A DNA stretch of 32,820 nt from an uncultured Spartobacteria bacterium (GTDB taxonomy: Bacteria; Verrucomicrobiota; Verrucomicrobiia; Chthoniobacterales; Terrimicrobiaceae): contig CALCJD010000053.1 in assembly GCA_937960895.1 (NCBI GenBank), forward strand, positions 1 through 32,820. Reading direction: 5' to 3'. Positions 1 through 8,752 of this stretch are shown piece by piece (within the stretch, counting starts at the first letter, position 1; each line of letters begins with the position of its first letter). The notes beneath the pieces were generated by a model. That model did no database searches, was not told the origin of the DNA, and saw only the letters and a program-made list of their open reading frames with translations. The position numbers and the translations under genes are program-made.

Positions 1-1323
1 ACCTTTGAGCACGCGGCCAACCAGTCCCCCTGGCCAAGCGTCGGCGCGGTGAGTGTCCGCAATGGCCGAAACTGGACCATTCAACGCTGCATCATCAGAC
101 ACAATGCCTCCGTCGGTCTGGATCTTGGCGGGGAGTATTTCGACAACCGGCTGTACGGGGACGATCCGAATTCGTATGGCCACACGGTGGTGGATTGCAA
201 AATCCACGACAACGGGCTGACGGGAATATTCGCCTACAAAATCCGCGACAGTGTCATAAGGCGCTGTGAAATCCACGGCAACAACCGCCTGGGATTCCGA
301 CACGGCTTCAATGCCAGGTGGGAGGAATACGCCGGCATAAAACTGCTGCATTCGTCGCGAAACCGGATCGAGGAAAACTACATCCACGACAACCACGCCT
401 TCGGTGTCTGGTTCGACAATCAATGGCAGGGATGCCGGATCTCCCGAAACCTGCTGGTCAGCAACCGTTGGGGCGGAATTTTCATCGAATTTGGGGAATC
501 CAAGGAAGAACCGCTGCTCCTTGACAACAATGTCATCCTCTCCACCGCGGAGGGCTCGGGAATTTATTGTCACGATGGCAGCGACATCGTGGTGGCCCAT
601 AATCTGCTGGCACAAAACACCGAATATGGACTCTGGATGTGGGCCGTCAGCGGCAGAGGAAGCGGGGCCTCCAGAAACCGGGTCGTCGGAAACGTTTTTT
701 ACGGCAATGGCGCCGGCAACATCGGTTTTCCGGGGGAAGGTGAGGCCAATGCCAACAACAGTTCGGATGACAACATCTTTTGCAACAAGACTTGGGCGCG
801 CTCCCCGGATGTCCCGACGTTTTCCCTGCATGAAAGCCATTCCAAACCACCGGTGAGCCGTCGCCAGGTGGCCCGGCAGATCCAGAGCAAGCTTGCCGCT
901 TCGGGGCGGATTGAAAAGGACCTGTCGGTCGAATTCTGGAACTCCCAACCTGCACGTTCGCTCACCTTGCCCCAGTGGAGAATTGTCACCGGAAATGATG
1001 TCCGGAGCTCGGCGGCAGGATCGGACATCAAACTCTTTTTCAAACCCGCCCTCGCCCAATTGGAGTTGGAACCAACGGCATTGTGGACGGGCATGCGGGT
1101 TCCGGCCGTTCCCCGTGTCGAGAAGGATTATTTTGGAAGGCCCTATCCGGCCGACGGATCGGCGCCTCCCGGACCGTTTCTCTTCACACGGGAGGAATTG
1201 GAAGAATCCTTCGTATTTGCTTCGTACGGCAGGGACCAAGGCCGGCTGGTTCGCAAGGACACCCCCATTGTGGGCCGCCTGCTTTTGAACCTCTGGCCCC
1301 GGGCCGTATTCCCTGAAAAATAA
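1..1323 (+). CDS. Right-handed parallel beta-helix protein, 5' end missing
   Basis: The reading frame is open from base 1 to the stop at 1321-1323, so the gene begins upstream of the window and only its last 440 residues are seen. A GTG at 49 lies inside this open frame and is probably not the true start. The first 250 or so residues show short repeated beta-strand rungs rich in N, G and I/V with phrases such as IHDNGLTGI, IHDNHAFGV and LLVSNRWGGI. That is the look of Beta_helix (PF13229) proteins, which include polysaccharide lyases, epimerases and surface glycan-binding proteins. The last 150 residues have no recognisable repeat. No catalytic residues can be assigned, so lyase activity is not claimed. 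It is followed 11 bp later by the next gene in the same direction, so the two are probably co-transcribed. The family call is fairly sure; the function is open. Confidence 0.82.
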   Translation, partial: TFEHAANQSPWPSVGAVSVRNGRNWTIQRCIIRHNASVGLDLGGEYFDNRLYGDDPNSYGHTVVDCKIHDNGLTGIFAYKIRDSVIRRCEIHGNNRLGFRHGFNARWEEYAGIKLLHSSRNRIEENYIHDNHAFGVWFDNQWQGCRISRNLLVSNRWGGIFIEFGESKEEPLLLDNNVILSTAEGSGIYCHDGSDIVVAHNLLAQNTEYGLWMWAVSGRGSGASRNRVVGNVFYGNGAGNIGFPGEGEANANNSSDDNIFCNKTWARSPDVPTFSLHESHSKPPVSRRQVARQIQSKLAASGRIEKDLSVEFWNSQPARSLTLPQWRIVTGNDVRSSAAGSDIKLFFKPALAQLELEPTALWTGMRVPAVPRVEKDYFGRPYPADGSAPPGPFLFTREELEESFVFASYGRDQGRLVRKDTPIVGRLLLNLWPRAVFPEK

Positions 1324-1334
1324 AAAGATCGGTC

Positions 1335-2048
1335 ATGATTCCCCATCCCTCCCTTTTGCGAAGATTCCTTCTGGCCACCCAATTAGGGGTCTTCATCCTT
1401 ATGGCTTCATCCCCTGCGATTGCGGAGGCGCTTCAGCTGGATTTTAGCGAGGAAAAGGCCCTTGAGAACCAGTGGGAGACTTTTTTCTCAAGCGGTCCAG
1501 TGGAGCTTGAAAGGATTTATTCCACGGAAGGAGACCCCTTGCTGAGAAAGAGTGGGGGCGGAGAGGTCTCGTTGAGACCTCTGAAGTGGAATCCGGACGA
1601 GAGCATCCAAAGCATCTCGGTGACGTTTCGCAGTCTGCCCCTGCAAAACGCAGGCAGCATCGGAATCTGGCTGGGGGACGATGCCGCCACCAACTCGGGC
1701 ATACTGGGAATGATTCGCATCGTTTCCCCCGATGAGGTTGACATGAGGATCTATCCTCCGACCTCTCCCCGCGAAATTCGGACCTCCGAGCCAGAAAGCC
1801 ACCAATTCAGGACGAGCAGGCCGATCCACAAACAGGAATACCTCACCGTCCGCCTGGCTTATAAGTCGGAGGGCACAAAAAAACTCCTGGAACTCTCGCT
1901 TTTTTCCGCCCGCACCGGCGAGGTACTGGCCAGCCTTTCAAGGGAAACAGGTGCCGATCTTTTCCAGCGAATACCTTTTGCGGGTGTTCGCATCGCCGGT
2001 CAGACATTTTTGTTGCAGGAGTTCTCCACAATCGCTGCGATTCCGTAA
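1335..2048 (+). CDS. Small exported protein, unknown function, jelly-roll-like
   Basis: This encodes 237 residues. It opens with a signal peptide: charged start, hydrophobic stretch around LLATQLGVFILMASSPAIA, likely cleavage after AIA near residue 30. The mature part is a mostly beta protein with phrases such as SIGIWLGDD and a closing FAGVRIAGQTFLLQEFS. That layout resembles laminin-G or concanavalin-like sandwich domains, but this is an impression from the pattern and not a family match. It starts 11 bp after the beta-helix gene and likely shares its transcript. It resembles in size and layout the exported proteins at 2472-3263 and 10065-10805, which also precede FAD oxidoreductase genes. 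No catalytic motif is visible. The ATG at 1335 is preferred because it directly precedes the signal peptide; there is no good Shine-Dalgarno site. Confidence 0.72.
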   Translation: MIPHPSLLRRFLLATQLGVFILMASSPAIAEALQLDFSEEKALENQWETFFSSGPVELERIYSTEGDPLLRKSGGGEVSLRPLKWNPDESIQSISVTFRSLPLQNAGSIGIWLGDDAATNSGILGMIRIVSPDEVDMRIYPPTSPREIRTSEPESHQFRTSRPIHKQEYLTVRLAYKSEGTKKLLELSLFSARTGEVLASLSRETGADLFQRIPFAGVRIAGQTFLLQEFSTIAAIP

Positions 2049-2471
2049 TTACGGACAACGCGGAAGCAGCGGAGAAACGAAGAGAACGGGACGGCCACCC
2101 GACCGAACCCGGCATTCCGAATCCATCCCCCCAGGCAGCCCCCCGGATGCCCTGCATTTTGAACCATTGAGGAACGGGTGATTTTCGCCACCACCCTGTT
2201 GGGTGAGAAGCGCCGATCCGCCCTCACGCGGGGTTTTCGGGCGGCAACTCGCATCAAAGGGGATCGGATTTCTCATCCTCCCGCTCCGCAAACGCTGCCG
2301 AAAGATTCCCGGCGACATCATCCGTTTCTGCGAGCGAATCCCCGTTCGTACCGCCGGGCAAATGTTCCGTCTCCATTCCGAACTTCAATCCGCCCGAGAG
2401 CATGAAATGTATAGTAAATGGCATTACATGCACTTCTGGGCGGTCGGAAAACCGGTAGTATACGGAGTGTT
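2049..2471. other. 423-bp intergenic region with hairpins and a possible promoter
   Basis: No gene is supported here; the short open frames in it are arginine- and proline-rich and look like GC-driven shadows. There is a perfect 5-bp stem with a 4-base loop (CACCC/GGGTG, 2192-2205) and a looser inverted repeat CCGCCC/GGGCGG at 2218-2223 and 2239-2244; either could end transcripts, but neither has a T run. The last 70 bases become AT-richer and hold the possible regulatory site at 2405-2429 ahead of the PEP-CTERM gene. Confidence 0.5.
2405..2429 (+). promoter_or_regulatory. Possible promoter/operator upstream of the PEP-CTERM gene
   Basis: A TATAGT hexamer (2410-2415) resembles a -10 box, without a convincing -35. 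Arms ATGTA (2407-2411) and TACAT (2425-2429) form an inverted repeat around it. Read on the minus strand, 2419-2405 gives ATTTACTATACATTT, which matches 12 of 15 positions of ATCTACTATAGATCT in the element at 14835-14849. It may therefore be a third, weaker site of the same regulator, but the match is short and could be chance. Confidence 0.35.
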
Positions 2472-3263
2472 ATGAAACCATCTCCCTCCATTCTCGCCAT
2501 CCTTGCCGCCGCACTTGTTTCCCTTTCCGGGATTCAGGCCCAGACGATCTTTTCGACGGACTTCAGCAATATGGGGGATTACGATGACAATTTTGTCAAA
2601 CTTCCCGCCAGCGGCACGGCCGATGTCCTTTGGAACGCAAGCGGCTTTTTGAACAAGACCGGTGACGGGGCACGCGGAATTATTTTTGACACATCGGCAA
2701 CCGGAGGCAGCGACGGAAGCGGGGGAAGTTCGGGTTCTCATGCCGATAACGGATATGGAAGTGTGACGGTCAGCTCGGTGTTCCGGATCGGCACCTTCAA
2801 CACGGCTTCCATGGGGTATTGGGCCCATGTGAACGACGAGTACTCCTCGGGCTATCTCGGGCTGATCAACTTCGTCTCCTCCAGCTCATTGCGACTCCGC
2901 ATTTTCGACTCAAATGCCAATCCCTCCGGAAGCGGTGTCGGAACCCTTCTGAGTGACCAGACCATTTCCGTGTCCCTGAGCACGGGAACCAATTATATGG
3001 GCGTTTTTGTCGTCACCAATGACGGAACCGACGCGGTGAACTTTACGCTTAGTCTGTACAATGGGGACGGCACCGTCCTCATCGCCTCGATCAGCGGCAC
3101 GGACGTCACCAGTCCCGTTCTTTCGGGACAGGTGGGACTCCGTTTTGCCAGCATTCCCATGCAGGTTGACAGCTTCAGTGTGGTTCCCGAACCGTCCGTG
3201 GCGTCCCTGCTCGCCGTTTCCCTGCTCGGTCTGGTTCTCAAAAGAAGACTTTGGCAAAATTGA
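2472..3263 (+). CDS. PEP-CTERM sorting-domain exported protein
   Basis: This encodes 263 residues. The ATG at 2472 is chosen because GGAG at 2464-2467 lies 4 bases upstream and a signal peptide follows directly (MKPSPSILAILAAALVSL, cleavage probably after IQA). The body is rich in S, T, G and N with beta-strand character and ends QVDSFSV. The last 26 residues are a textbook PEP-CTERM signal: VPEP, a hydrophobic segment (ASLLAVSLLGLVL), then KRR. In this family the signal is recognised by an exosortase and the protein is sent to the envelope or the exopolysaccharide matrix. No exosortase gene is in the window. The body looks like a jelly-roll or lectin-type fold, as in the proteins at 1335 and 10065; the function is unknown. 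The gene stands after a 423-bp gap and probably has its own promoter. Confidence 0.9.
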   Translation: MKPSPSILAILAAALVSLSGIQAQTIFSTDFSNMGDYDDNFVKLPASGTADVLWNASGFLNKTGDGARGIIFDTSATGGSDGSGGSSGSHADNGYGSVTVSSVFRIGTFNTASMGYWAHVNDEYSSGYLGLINFVSSSSLRLRIFDSNANPSGSGVGTLLSDQTISVSLSTGTNYMGVFVVTNDGTDAVNFTLSLYNGDGTVLIASISGTDVTSPVLSGQVGLRFASIPMQVDSFSVVPEPSVASLLAVSLLGLVLKRRLWQN

Positions 3264-3465
3264 CACCCTGCACACCGGGGAATCCGACCGGTTCCGGGAA
3301 GGGCGCAAACTTGCCGCATCCCGCAGGATTGACCTGGCATCCTTTCTCGTCCCGTATCCCGACATCGATCCAGCCCCCGATGATCCGACGATCCGTGACC
3401 ATCACGGCCTTCGACGCTTCGGGCGGTTCATTCCTTTCCTTGCAAAGAACCGACTTCCAACCATC

Positions 3466-5274
3466 ATGGCAACCTGTTTTTGCGGCAGCCGACAGCTGAA
3501 AAAAATCGAACTTGATGTCGATCTTGCGATTGTCGGCGGGGGCATGGCCGGGGTATGCGCCGCGATTGCCGCCGCCAGGAACGGAAGCACGGTGGCCCTG
3601 ATTCACGACCGTCCGGTTTTGGGGGGAAACGCCTCGAGTGAAATCAGAATGCACATCGTCGGCGCCGATTGTCACGGCAACCGTCCCGGGGCCCGCGAAT
3701 CCGGCCTCCTTGAGGAACTTCGCCTGGAGGATGCGGTGAGAAACCCCTACCGATGCTATTCGTTGTGGGACCTGCTTCTCTATGAAAAGGTGATTTCGGA
3801 GAAGCCCATAACGCTTCTGCTGGAGACAAGCTTCATCTCCTGCGAGACGGACGGCGGTTTCATCAAAAGCCTCATCGCAATCAGAAACTCGACGGAGGAT
3901 CTGTTTGTGGTTCGCGCGCGATACTATGCGGATTGTTCGGGGGACAGCCGCCTCGGAGCCGAGGCCGGGGCCGCGTACCGCATGGGACGGGAAAGCCGGG
4001 AGGAATTCGCGGAAAGCCTCGCGCCTCCCGTCGGGGACAGACAGACCCTGGGAAGTTCCATCCTCATCACCGCCAGGAGGCACGACACGCCACAGCCGTT
4101 CCACGCCCCCCACTGGATCCGCAAATTCTCCAGGGACGACCTCCACCATCGGCCGATCCACAGTTACGAATACGGATATTGGTGGTTCGAGTGGGGAGGC
4201 CAGTTGGATACGATCAAGGACAACCCGGCGATCCGTCATGAACTTCTGCGAATCGCGCTGGGGATCTGGGACTACATAAAAAATTCGGGGGATCATCCGG
4301 ATTCCGCCCACTGGGCCCTGGACTGGGTGGGAGCCATTCCCGGAAAACGGGAGTCGCGTCGCCTGGTCGGCCCCCACATCCTGACGGAGGCGGATCTGAT
4401 GGAGGGGCGCATTTTTCCGGATGCGGTGGCTTTCGGAGGCTGGGCGATCGATCTGCACCCGCCGGCCGGGGTTGATGCCCGGGACGAGCCGGCCTTCACC
4501 CCGACCCATCTGGCGCAGCTCTACACCATCCCGCTGCGCAGCCTTTTTTCCATCAATGTATCCAATTTGTTTTTTGCCGGAAGAAACATCAGCGCATCCC
4601 ACATCGCGTTTGCCAGCACAAGGGTGATGGGCACCTGTGCGGCGGTCGGCCAGGCGGTTGGAACCGCCGCGGCAATTGCGGCCAGAAACGGGAAAGCACC
4701 CAGGGATCTTGTCCAAGGAAAGCTCCTTGAGGAACTGCAGCAAACGTTGCTTCGGGATGATGCGTTCATTCCGGCCGTTCGCAACAGGGACGGGAACGAT
4801 CTGGCCCGAAGCCACGCGCTGATTTCCGCAAGCTCCTTCAGGAAGGATCACCCTCCCGAATCCGTGGTCGACGGAATCGGCAGGGAGCTGACATACCCAA
4901 ATCTCGGGGGATGGGCCGACGGAAAACCCCATTGCTGGGAATCCGCGGAACTTCCCGCGTGGATTGAAATCGCATGGAACCGCGCCGTAAACATACGGGA
5001 AATCCACATCACCTTCGATACCGGATTCGGCAGGGAGCTCATCCTTTCCTCAAGCGATTACATAACGGGCAAGGTCGTCAGGGGGCCGCAGCCGGAAACG
5101 GTGAAAAAATACCAAATCCTCGCGGACGGGCGGGAGATCCTTCGGGAGGAAAACAATTTTTTGCGCAAACGCGTTCACCGGGTCGGCAATGTCTCGGCGA
5201 GGAAACTGAGGCTGGAGATTCTGGCGACTCATGGGATCAAGACCGCCCGGGTGTTTGAGATTCGGGTTTATTGA
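3466..5274 (+). CDS. FAD-dependent oxidoreductase (FAD_oxidored type) with C-terminal discoidin-like domain
   Basis: This encodes 602 residues. The Rossmann FAD-binding motif is GGGMAG at residues 24-29, with a second conserved patch RPVLGGNASSEI soon after. Near residue 385 the phrase AGRNISASHIAFAS, followed by a glycine-rich helix, completes the FAD site. This is the arrangement of the FAD_oxidored family (PF12831), which is abundant in Planctomycetes and Verrucomicrobiota and mostly uncharacterised. The last 150 or so residues form a beta domain resembling F5/8 type C (discoidin) carbohydrate-binding modules. There is no signal peptide, so it is probably cytoplasmic, which is odd for a binding module. 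The frame is open upstream into the PEP-CTERM gene; the ATG at 3466 is the first sensible start, lying 16 codons before the beta-strand that leads into GGGMAG, but it has no Shine-Dalgarno site. The substrate may be a sugar or glycoside; this is inferred from context only. Confidence 0.85.
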   Translation: MATCFCGSRQLKKIELDVDLAIVGGGMAGVCAAIAAARNGSTVALIHDRPVLGGNASSEIRMHIVGADCHGNRPGARESGLLEELRLEDAVRNPYRCYSLWDLLLYEKVISEKPITLLLETSFISCETDGGFIKSLIAIRNSTEDLFVVRARYYADCSGDSRLGAEAGAAYRMGRESREEFAESLAPPVGDRQTLGSSILITARRHDTPQPFHAPHWIRKFSRDDLHHRPIHSYEYGYWWFEWGGQLDTIKDNPAIRHELLRIALGIWDYIKNSGDHPDSAHWALDWVGAIPGKRESRRLVGPHILTEADLMEGRIFPDAVAFGGWAIDLHPPAGVDARDEPAFTPTHLAQLYTIPLRSLFSINVSNLFFAGRNISASHIAFASTRVMGTCAAVGQAVGTAAAIAARNGKAPRDLVQGKLLEELQQTLLRDDAFIPAVRNRDGNDLARSHALISASSFRKDHPPESVVDGIGRELTYPNLGGWADGKPHCWESAELPAWIEIAWNRAVNIREIHITFDTGFGRELILSSSDYITGKVVRGPQPETVKKYQILADGREILREENNFLRKRVHRVGNVSARKLRLEILATHGIKTARVFEIRVY

Positions 5275-5372
5275 TGAAGGAAGACGCCTCCCCCCGTCCG
5301 GGGCCCGACCTGCGCCCGGGCGATTCCCGGAATGGGCGGGGAATTTTCACCGTTCCTGCCGAAGTCGTGAAG

Positions 5373-5397
5373 AGACCCGGACGCCGGGCGCCGGTCT
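5373..5397. terminator. Weak GC hairpin between convergent genes
   Basis: AGACC-GG at 5373-5380 can pair with CCGGTCT at 5391-5397 with one bulged C. It lies in the 143-bp gap between the FAD oxidoreductase (+) and the GT9 gene (-), where a terminator serving both is expected. There is no T tract, so it is only a candidate. Confidence 0.3.
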
Positions 5398-5417
5398 GAA
5401 CCGGACCCGGCAGCGGC

Positions 5418-6392
5418 TCAGCCGAGCAACGTTTCCAGCGCGGAACGAACCTGCGCTTCGGAGAGGTGCTCCATGGGGCCGCCCTTTTGACGGACGTCAA
5501 ACGGCCCCATGGTGTCGGCGCGCAGCACCACGGACGGCGTGTGACGCGGACGCCAGTGATACGGATTGGTCGGACCAAAGAGCGCCACGGTGGGAGTCCG
5601 CACCGCGTCGGCCAGATGCATCGCCGCGGTGTCGACTCCGCAGAAAACACGCGCCCCGGCGATCACCCCGGCCAGGCCGGCGAGGTCCGTGGCGCCGGAC
5701 AGATCGACGGAGCGGCCGGTCATGGCCGAACGAATCGCGCCAATGTGCGCCCGTTCGTCCGGGGCGGTTCCTCCCGTAAAAACAGGCAGCAGCCCGCGGG
5801 TTTCCCGCAGGTGGTCGGCCGTCGCCGCCCAGCGCTCCGGGACCCAGTATTTTTCCTCCCGCGCGGTGCCGGCGTGGATCACGGCATAGGGATGCGAAAC
5901 CCCGCGCGACGCGAGCAGGGTTTCGGTCATGGCCTTTTCCGGCAGACGCAAATTCAGGGGAACATTTTCCCGCGTGATGCCCAGCGGTCGGAGCAGGTCG
6001 GTGTAATGATCCGCGGTGTGGCGGTTCCGGACGGACGAATCCACGAAGTCGGTGAAGACAAAGCGCCGCAGGAACTTTTTTTGAAACCGAAGGAAATTCA
6101 CCCGCCGTTTCGCGCGGGACAGGGCGCTGAAAAACATGGCGCGGTCGGTGCCGGAAAAATCCAGGCACCAGTCCGGGCGCAGGGCGGGCAGCCGGCGCAG
6201 CCAGGTGTTGCCGCCGCGTTTGTCGTGCACGAGGCATTCGTCCACGTCCACGGCGGAAAGCAGTCCGCGACAGGAGGCGTCGGTCAGCAGGATGAGCCGG
6301 GCCCGGGGAAACGCCTCGCGCAGACAGCGGATCGCCGGCGTCGTGAGAATCAGATCGCCGATGCGCTTGATCTGAACGAGAAGGATTTTCAC
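5418..6392 (-). CDS. Glycosyltransferase family 9 (ADP-heptose:LPS heptosyltransferase-like)
   Basis: This encodes 324 residues. The N-terminus MKILLVQIKRIGDLILTTPAI is the classic GT9 opening, in which the loop after the first strand carries the catalytic Asp (IGD). In the C-terminal half, AVIHAGTAREEKYWVPERW and CGVDTAAMHLADAVRTPTVALFGPTNPYHW are the nucleotide-sugar-binding signatures, including the DTAAMHLA and FGPT motifs. Enzymes of this family add heptose to the inner core of LPS on the cytoplasmic side of the inner membrane. Its start codon overlaps the stop of the upstream GT4 gene by 4 bases (6389-6392), which implies translational coupling. The length is normal for the family. Which sugar it transfers cannot be told from sequence, so no waa symbol is given. 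Confidence 0.92.
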   Translation of the reverse strand: MKILLVQIKRIGDLILTTPAIRCLREAFPRARLILLTDASCRGLLSAVDVDECLVHDKRGGNTWLRRLPALRPDWCLDFSGTDRAMFFSALSRAKRRVNFLRFQKKFLRRFVFTDFVDSSVRNRHTADHYTDLLRPLGITRENVPLNLRLPEKAMTETLLASRGVSHPYAVIHAGTAREEKYWVPERWAATADHLRETRGLLPVFTGGTAPDERAHIGAIRSAMTGRSVDLSGATDLAGLAGVIAGARVFCGVDTAAMHLADAVRTPTVALFGPTNPYHWRPRHTPSVVLRADTMGPFDVRQKGGPMEHLSEAQVRSALETLLG

Positions 6393-7630
6393 GTCTCCCC
6401 GCGCCGGCGGAGCACGAGATCGTAGGCCCGCGCCAGCCGTTCACGAAAATGATCCCAGGTGAGCTCGTTCTCGGCGCGCTCCCGTGCGGCGGCGCCGAAG
6501 GAACGCACCAGATCCGGCGAGTCATAAAGCCTCCGGATGGCCGTCGCGAGGGCATCGACATCATTGCACGGCACGATCAGACCGTTGAGACCATCCTGCA
6601 CGACATCGCCGGACTCGAACGTCGTGACCTGGGCCAGGCCGGACGCGCAGGCTTCGTAAACGGTCTTGGCGCTGCCCTCGCACTCCGAGGGAAAGACGTG
6701 CACGTCCGACTGACGGAGAATCTTGTGCACCTCGCGGGTAAAACCGAGCGGCTTCACGGTGGGACCGCCGAAGGCCTCGAGCGCGGGACGGATTTCGTCA
6801 TGGATGGCCCCGATGAGGGTCAGTTCCGCATGCGGAAGGGACAGACGTTTCCAGGCCTCGAGCAGAATGTGCACGCCCTTGCGTTTGATGAGCGCGCCGC
6901 AGAACACCGCGCGAAACGGACGTTCCGCCGAGAATTTCTCCGGCACCTCCGACAGATCCTTCGGCTGGAAAAGGTGGGTGTCCACGCCCGCCCCCAGCAT
7001 GAAGAGTTTTTCCTCGGGAATGCCCGCCACGGTGAATGTCCGGGCCGAGCATTTCGAGGGCACGAGCAGGAGGTCGGCGAGGTCGTATTCCTCGAGGCTG
7101 TCCTGACGGCTCACCAGGCACCATTTGAAATATTTCTCCGGAAACCCGGCGTTCTTTTCGTGCTTGGAAATCTCAACCTTGTCCCGGGGCTTCACCTTCC
7201 CCTTGTCCCGGTGCCAGGTGGGAATCTCGAGCACGGACGGAATGCCGACCCGTTTGGCCATGCGCAGCGAGCGCAGGCTGTTGCCGGCCCAGCCGTGGAA
7301 GAAATCATACTGTCCCGTCTCGAGGTGCCGCGCGGCGATGCGGTCGACGTATTTTTTTTTGGCGTCGTAATAAAACGGCGCCGGCAGGAAGGAAAGGAGC
7401 CGCACGGGGTGCGATTCCAGCGAGGTGATCAGACGCGGCGGGATGTCGGTCTGGCGGTTGGCATAACCGAACGCCTGTCCCAGATACCCGCCGGCGGCGG
7501 AAAGTTTGAGCGCCTCGTGGGCGTTGAGATCCAGGCCGTATCCGCCGATGCGGGCGTTGATTGAATACAGCAAACATTGCGGATGCCGAAGACCCGAATG
7601 TTGCCGCCTGCTTGATTCTTGTGCCACCAT
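6389..7630 (-). CDS. Glycosyltransferase family 4
   Basis: This encodes 413 residues in the GT-B fold. The C-terminal half carries the usual signatures: LLVPSKCSARTF, a nucleotide-sugar loop in AVFCGALIKRKGVHILLEAW, and an EX7E motif in ECEGSAKTVYEACASGLAQV (E, seven residues, E). It probably transfers a hexose from a nucleotide sugar onto a surface glycan or LPS core. It overlaps the GT9 gene by 4 bases and forms a two-gene operon with it. The GT4 gene at 7676 diverges from it with only 45 bp between starts, so promoter elements must lie inside one or both coding regions, or the true start is a little further in. The first 18 or so residues are not typical of a GT-B opening, and the real start may be near the LLYSINARIGGYG region. 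Confidence 0.88.
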   Translation of the reverse strand: MVAQESSRRQHSGLRHPQCLLYSINARIGGYGLDLNAHEALKLSAAGGYLGQAFGYANRQTDIPPRLITSLESHPVRLLSFLPAPFYYDAKKKYVDRIAARHLETGQYDFFHGWAGNSLRSLRMAKRVGIPSVLEIPTWHRDKGKVKPRDKVEISKHEKNAGFPEKYFKWCLVSRQDSLEEYDLADLLLVPSKCSARTFTVAGIPEEKLFMLGAGVDTHLFQPKDLSEVPEKFSAERPFRAVFCGALIKRKGVHILLEAWKRLSLPHAELTLIGAIHDEIRPALEAFGGPTVKPLGFTREVHKILRQSDVHVFPSECEGSAKTVYEACASGLAQVTTFESGDVVQDGLNGLIVPCNDVDALATAIRRLYDSPDLVRSFGAAARERAENELTWDHFRERLARAYDLVLRRRGET

Positions 7631-7675
7631 GCGCTGTCCTCTGATACGGAATCCTCACCCGCCGACAAAGAAAAA

Positions 7676-8752
7676 ATGTCCGACACCGCCCCGTCCGTAG
7701 CCCTCGTCCGCCGGGGGTATTCCGCCAGCGGCGGGGCCGAGGCCTATCTCCTGCGGCTGGCGCGAGGACTGAAAAACCGGGGCTGCGAGGTGACACTCTA
7801 CACCTCGGAGGACTGGCCGGAGGAACGCTGGACCTTCGGGCCGCTCGTCCGCCTGAATGGCCGCAGTCCGCAGCGCTTCGCCGAGTCGTTTGTCGAGGCG
7901 CGCAACCCCAGTCAGGCCGTTCTCACGCTCGATCGCGTGCCCGGCTGCGATGTCTTCCGCGCCGGGGACGGGGTGCACGCCGCGTGGTTGTACCGCCGCG
8001 GTCTCTTCGAGCCGAAGTGGCGCAAATTTCTTCACCTTCTCAATCCGAAGCACCTCGCGATGATGCGGCTCGAATGCGAAGTCTTTCAGACCGTCCGCGA
8101 AGTCATCGCCAATTCCGCCATGGTCGCCGACGAGATCGTGCGCTGGCACGAATTCCCGCGCGAGCGCATTCACGTCATTCCCAACGGCATCGGAGCCCCC
8201 CTGCCCCCCCTGCCGCGCGACGAGGCCCGGGAAAAACTCGGGATTCCTCGCGAGGCCTTCTGTGTGTTGTTTGTGGGCACGGGATGGGAACGGAAAGGAC
8301 TGAAGTTTGCCATCCGGGCTGTCGAAAAACTGGGCGGCAATGCCCTCCTGCTCGTGGCGGGACGCGGTCCGGCCCACAAATACCGTTCCACCCCGGCCCG
8401 TTTCCTCGGTCCCGTGAAGGATCTCTCCGCGATTTTCTCCGCGGCGGATGTCTTCACCCTCCCGACCATTTACGATCCCTTTTCCAATGCCTGCCTGGAA
8501 GCCCTCGCCGCCGGACGGCCGGTTGTCACCACCAAGGCAAACGGCTTCTCGGAAATCCTCACCCCCGGCGTGCATGGCGACGTGGTCCCGGCGGGGGACA
8601 TCGGGGCCCTGGCCGATGCCCTCGGCTCCTGGAAAGGTCGCGACCGCGAGGAAACCCGCCGGGCGTGTCAGGCCCTCGCCGCGGAATACACCATCGAACG
8701 CAATGTCGACGCCACCCTTTCCGTCCTGACCGCGGCGGCGGGGCTTTCGTGA
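7676..8752 (+). CDS. Glycosyltransferase family 4 (LPS core WaaG-like)
   Basis: This encodes 358 residues. The ATG at 7676 follows an A-rich stretch and gives the normal GT-B opening VALVRRGYSASGGAEAYLLRLARGL, where the GGAE loop binds the acceptor or nucleotide sugar. Later come ANSAMVADEIV, VIPNGI, VLFVGTGWERKGL and DPFSNACLEALAAGRPVV. The last is the EX7E region with Asp in place of the first Glu, which is also seen in WaaG-like enzymes. It likely adds a sugar to LPS core or a related glycan in the cytoplasm. It diverges from the GT9/GT4 pair and probably acts in the same pathway. It ends inside a strong inverted repeat that separates it from the convergent gene. C6 and C7 runs near 8200 do not break the frame. 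Confidence 0.9.
   Translation: MSDTAPSVALVRRGYSASGGAEAYLLRLARGLKNRGCEVTLYTSEDWPEERWTFGPLVRLNGRSPQRFAESFVEARNPSQAVLTLDRVPGCDVFRAGDGVHAAWLYRRGLFEPKWRKFLHLLNPKHLAMMRLECEVFQTVREVIANSAMVADEIVRWHEFPRERIHVIPNGIGAPLPPLPRDEAREKLGIPREAFCVLFVGTGWERKGLKFAIRAVEKLGGNALLLVAGRGPAHKYRSTPARFLGPVKDLSAIFSAADVFTLPTIYDPFSNACLEALAAGRPVVTTKANGFSEILTPGVHGDVVPAGDIGALADALGSWKGRDREETRRACQALAAEYTIERNVDATLSVLTAAAGLS

Noticed and set aside
3251..3499. 82-residue plus-strand frame between the PEP-CTERM and FAD genes
   Set aside because: It overlaps both neighbours, has no family signature, and the FAD gene is in another frame; it is probably leader sequence.
8195..8213. C6 and C7 runs in the GT4 gene as a possible frameshift or phase-variable site
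   Set aside because: The frame reads through correctly with family motifs on both sides.
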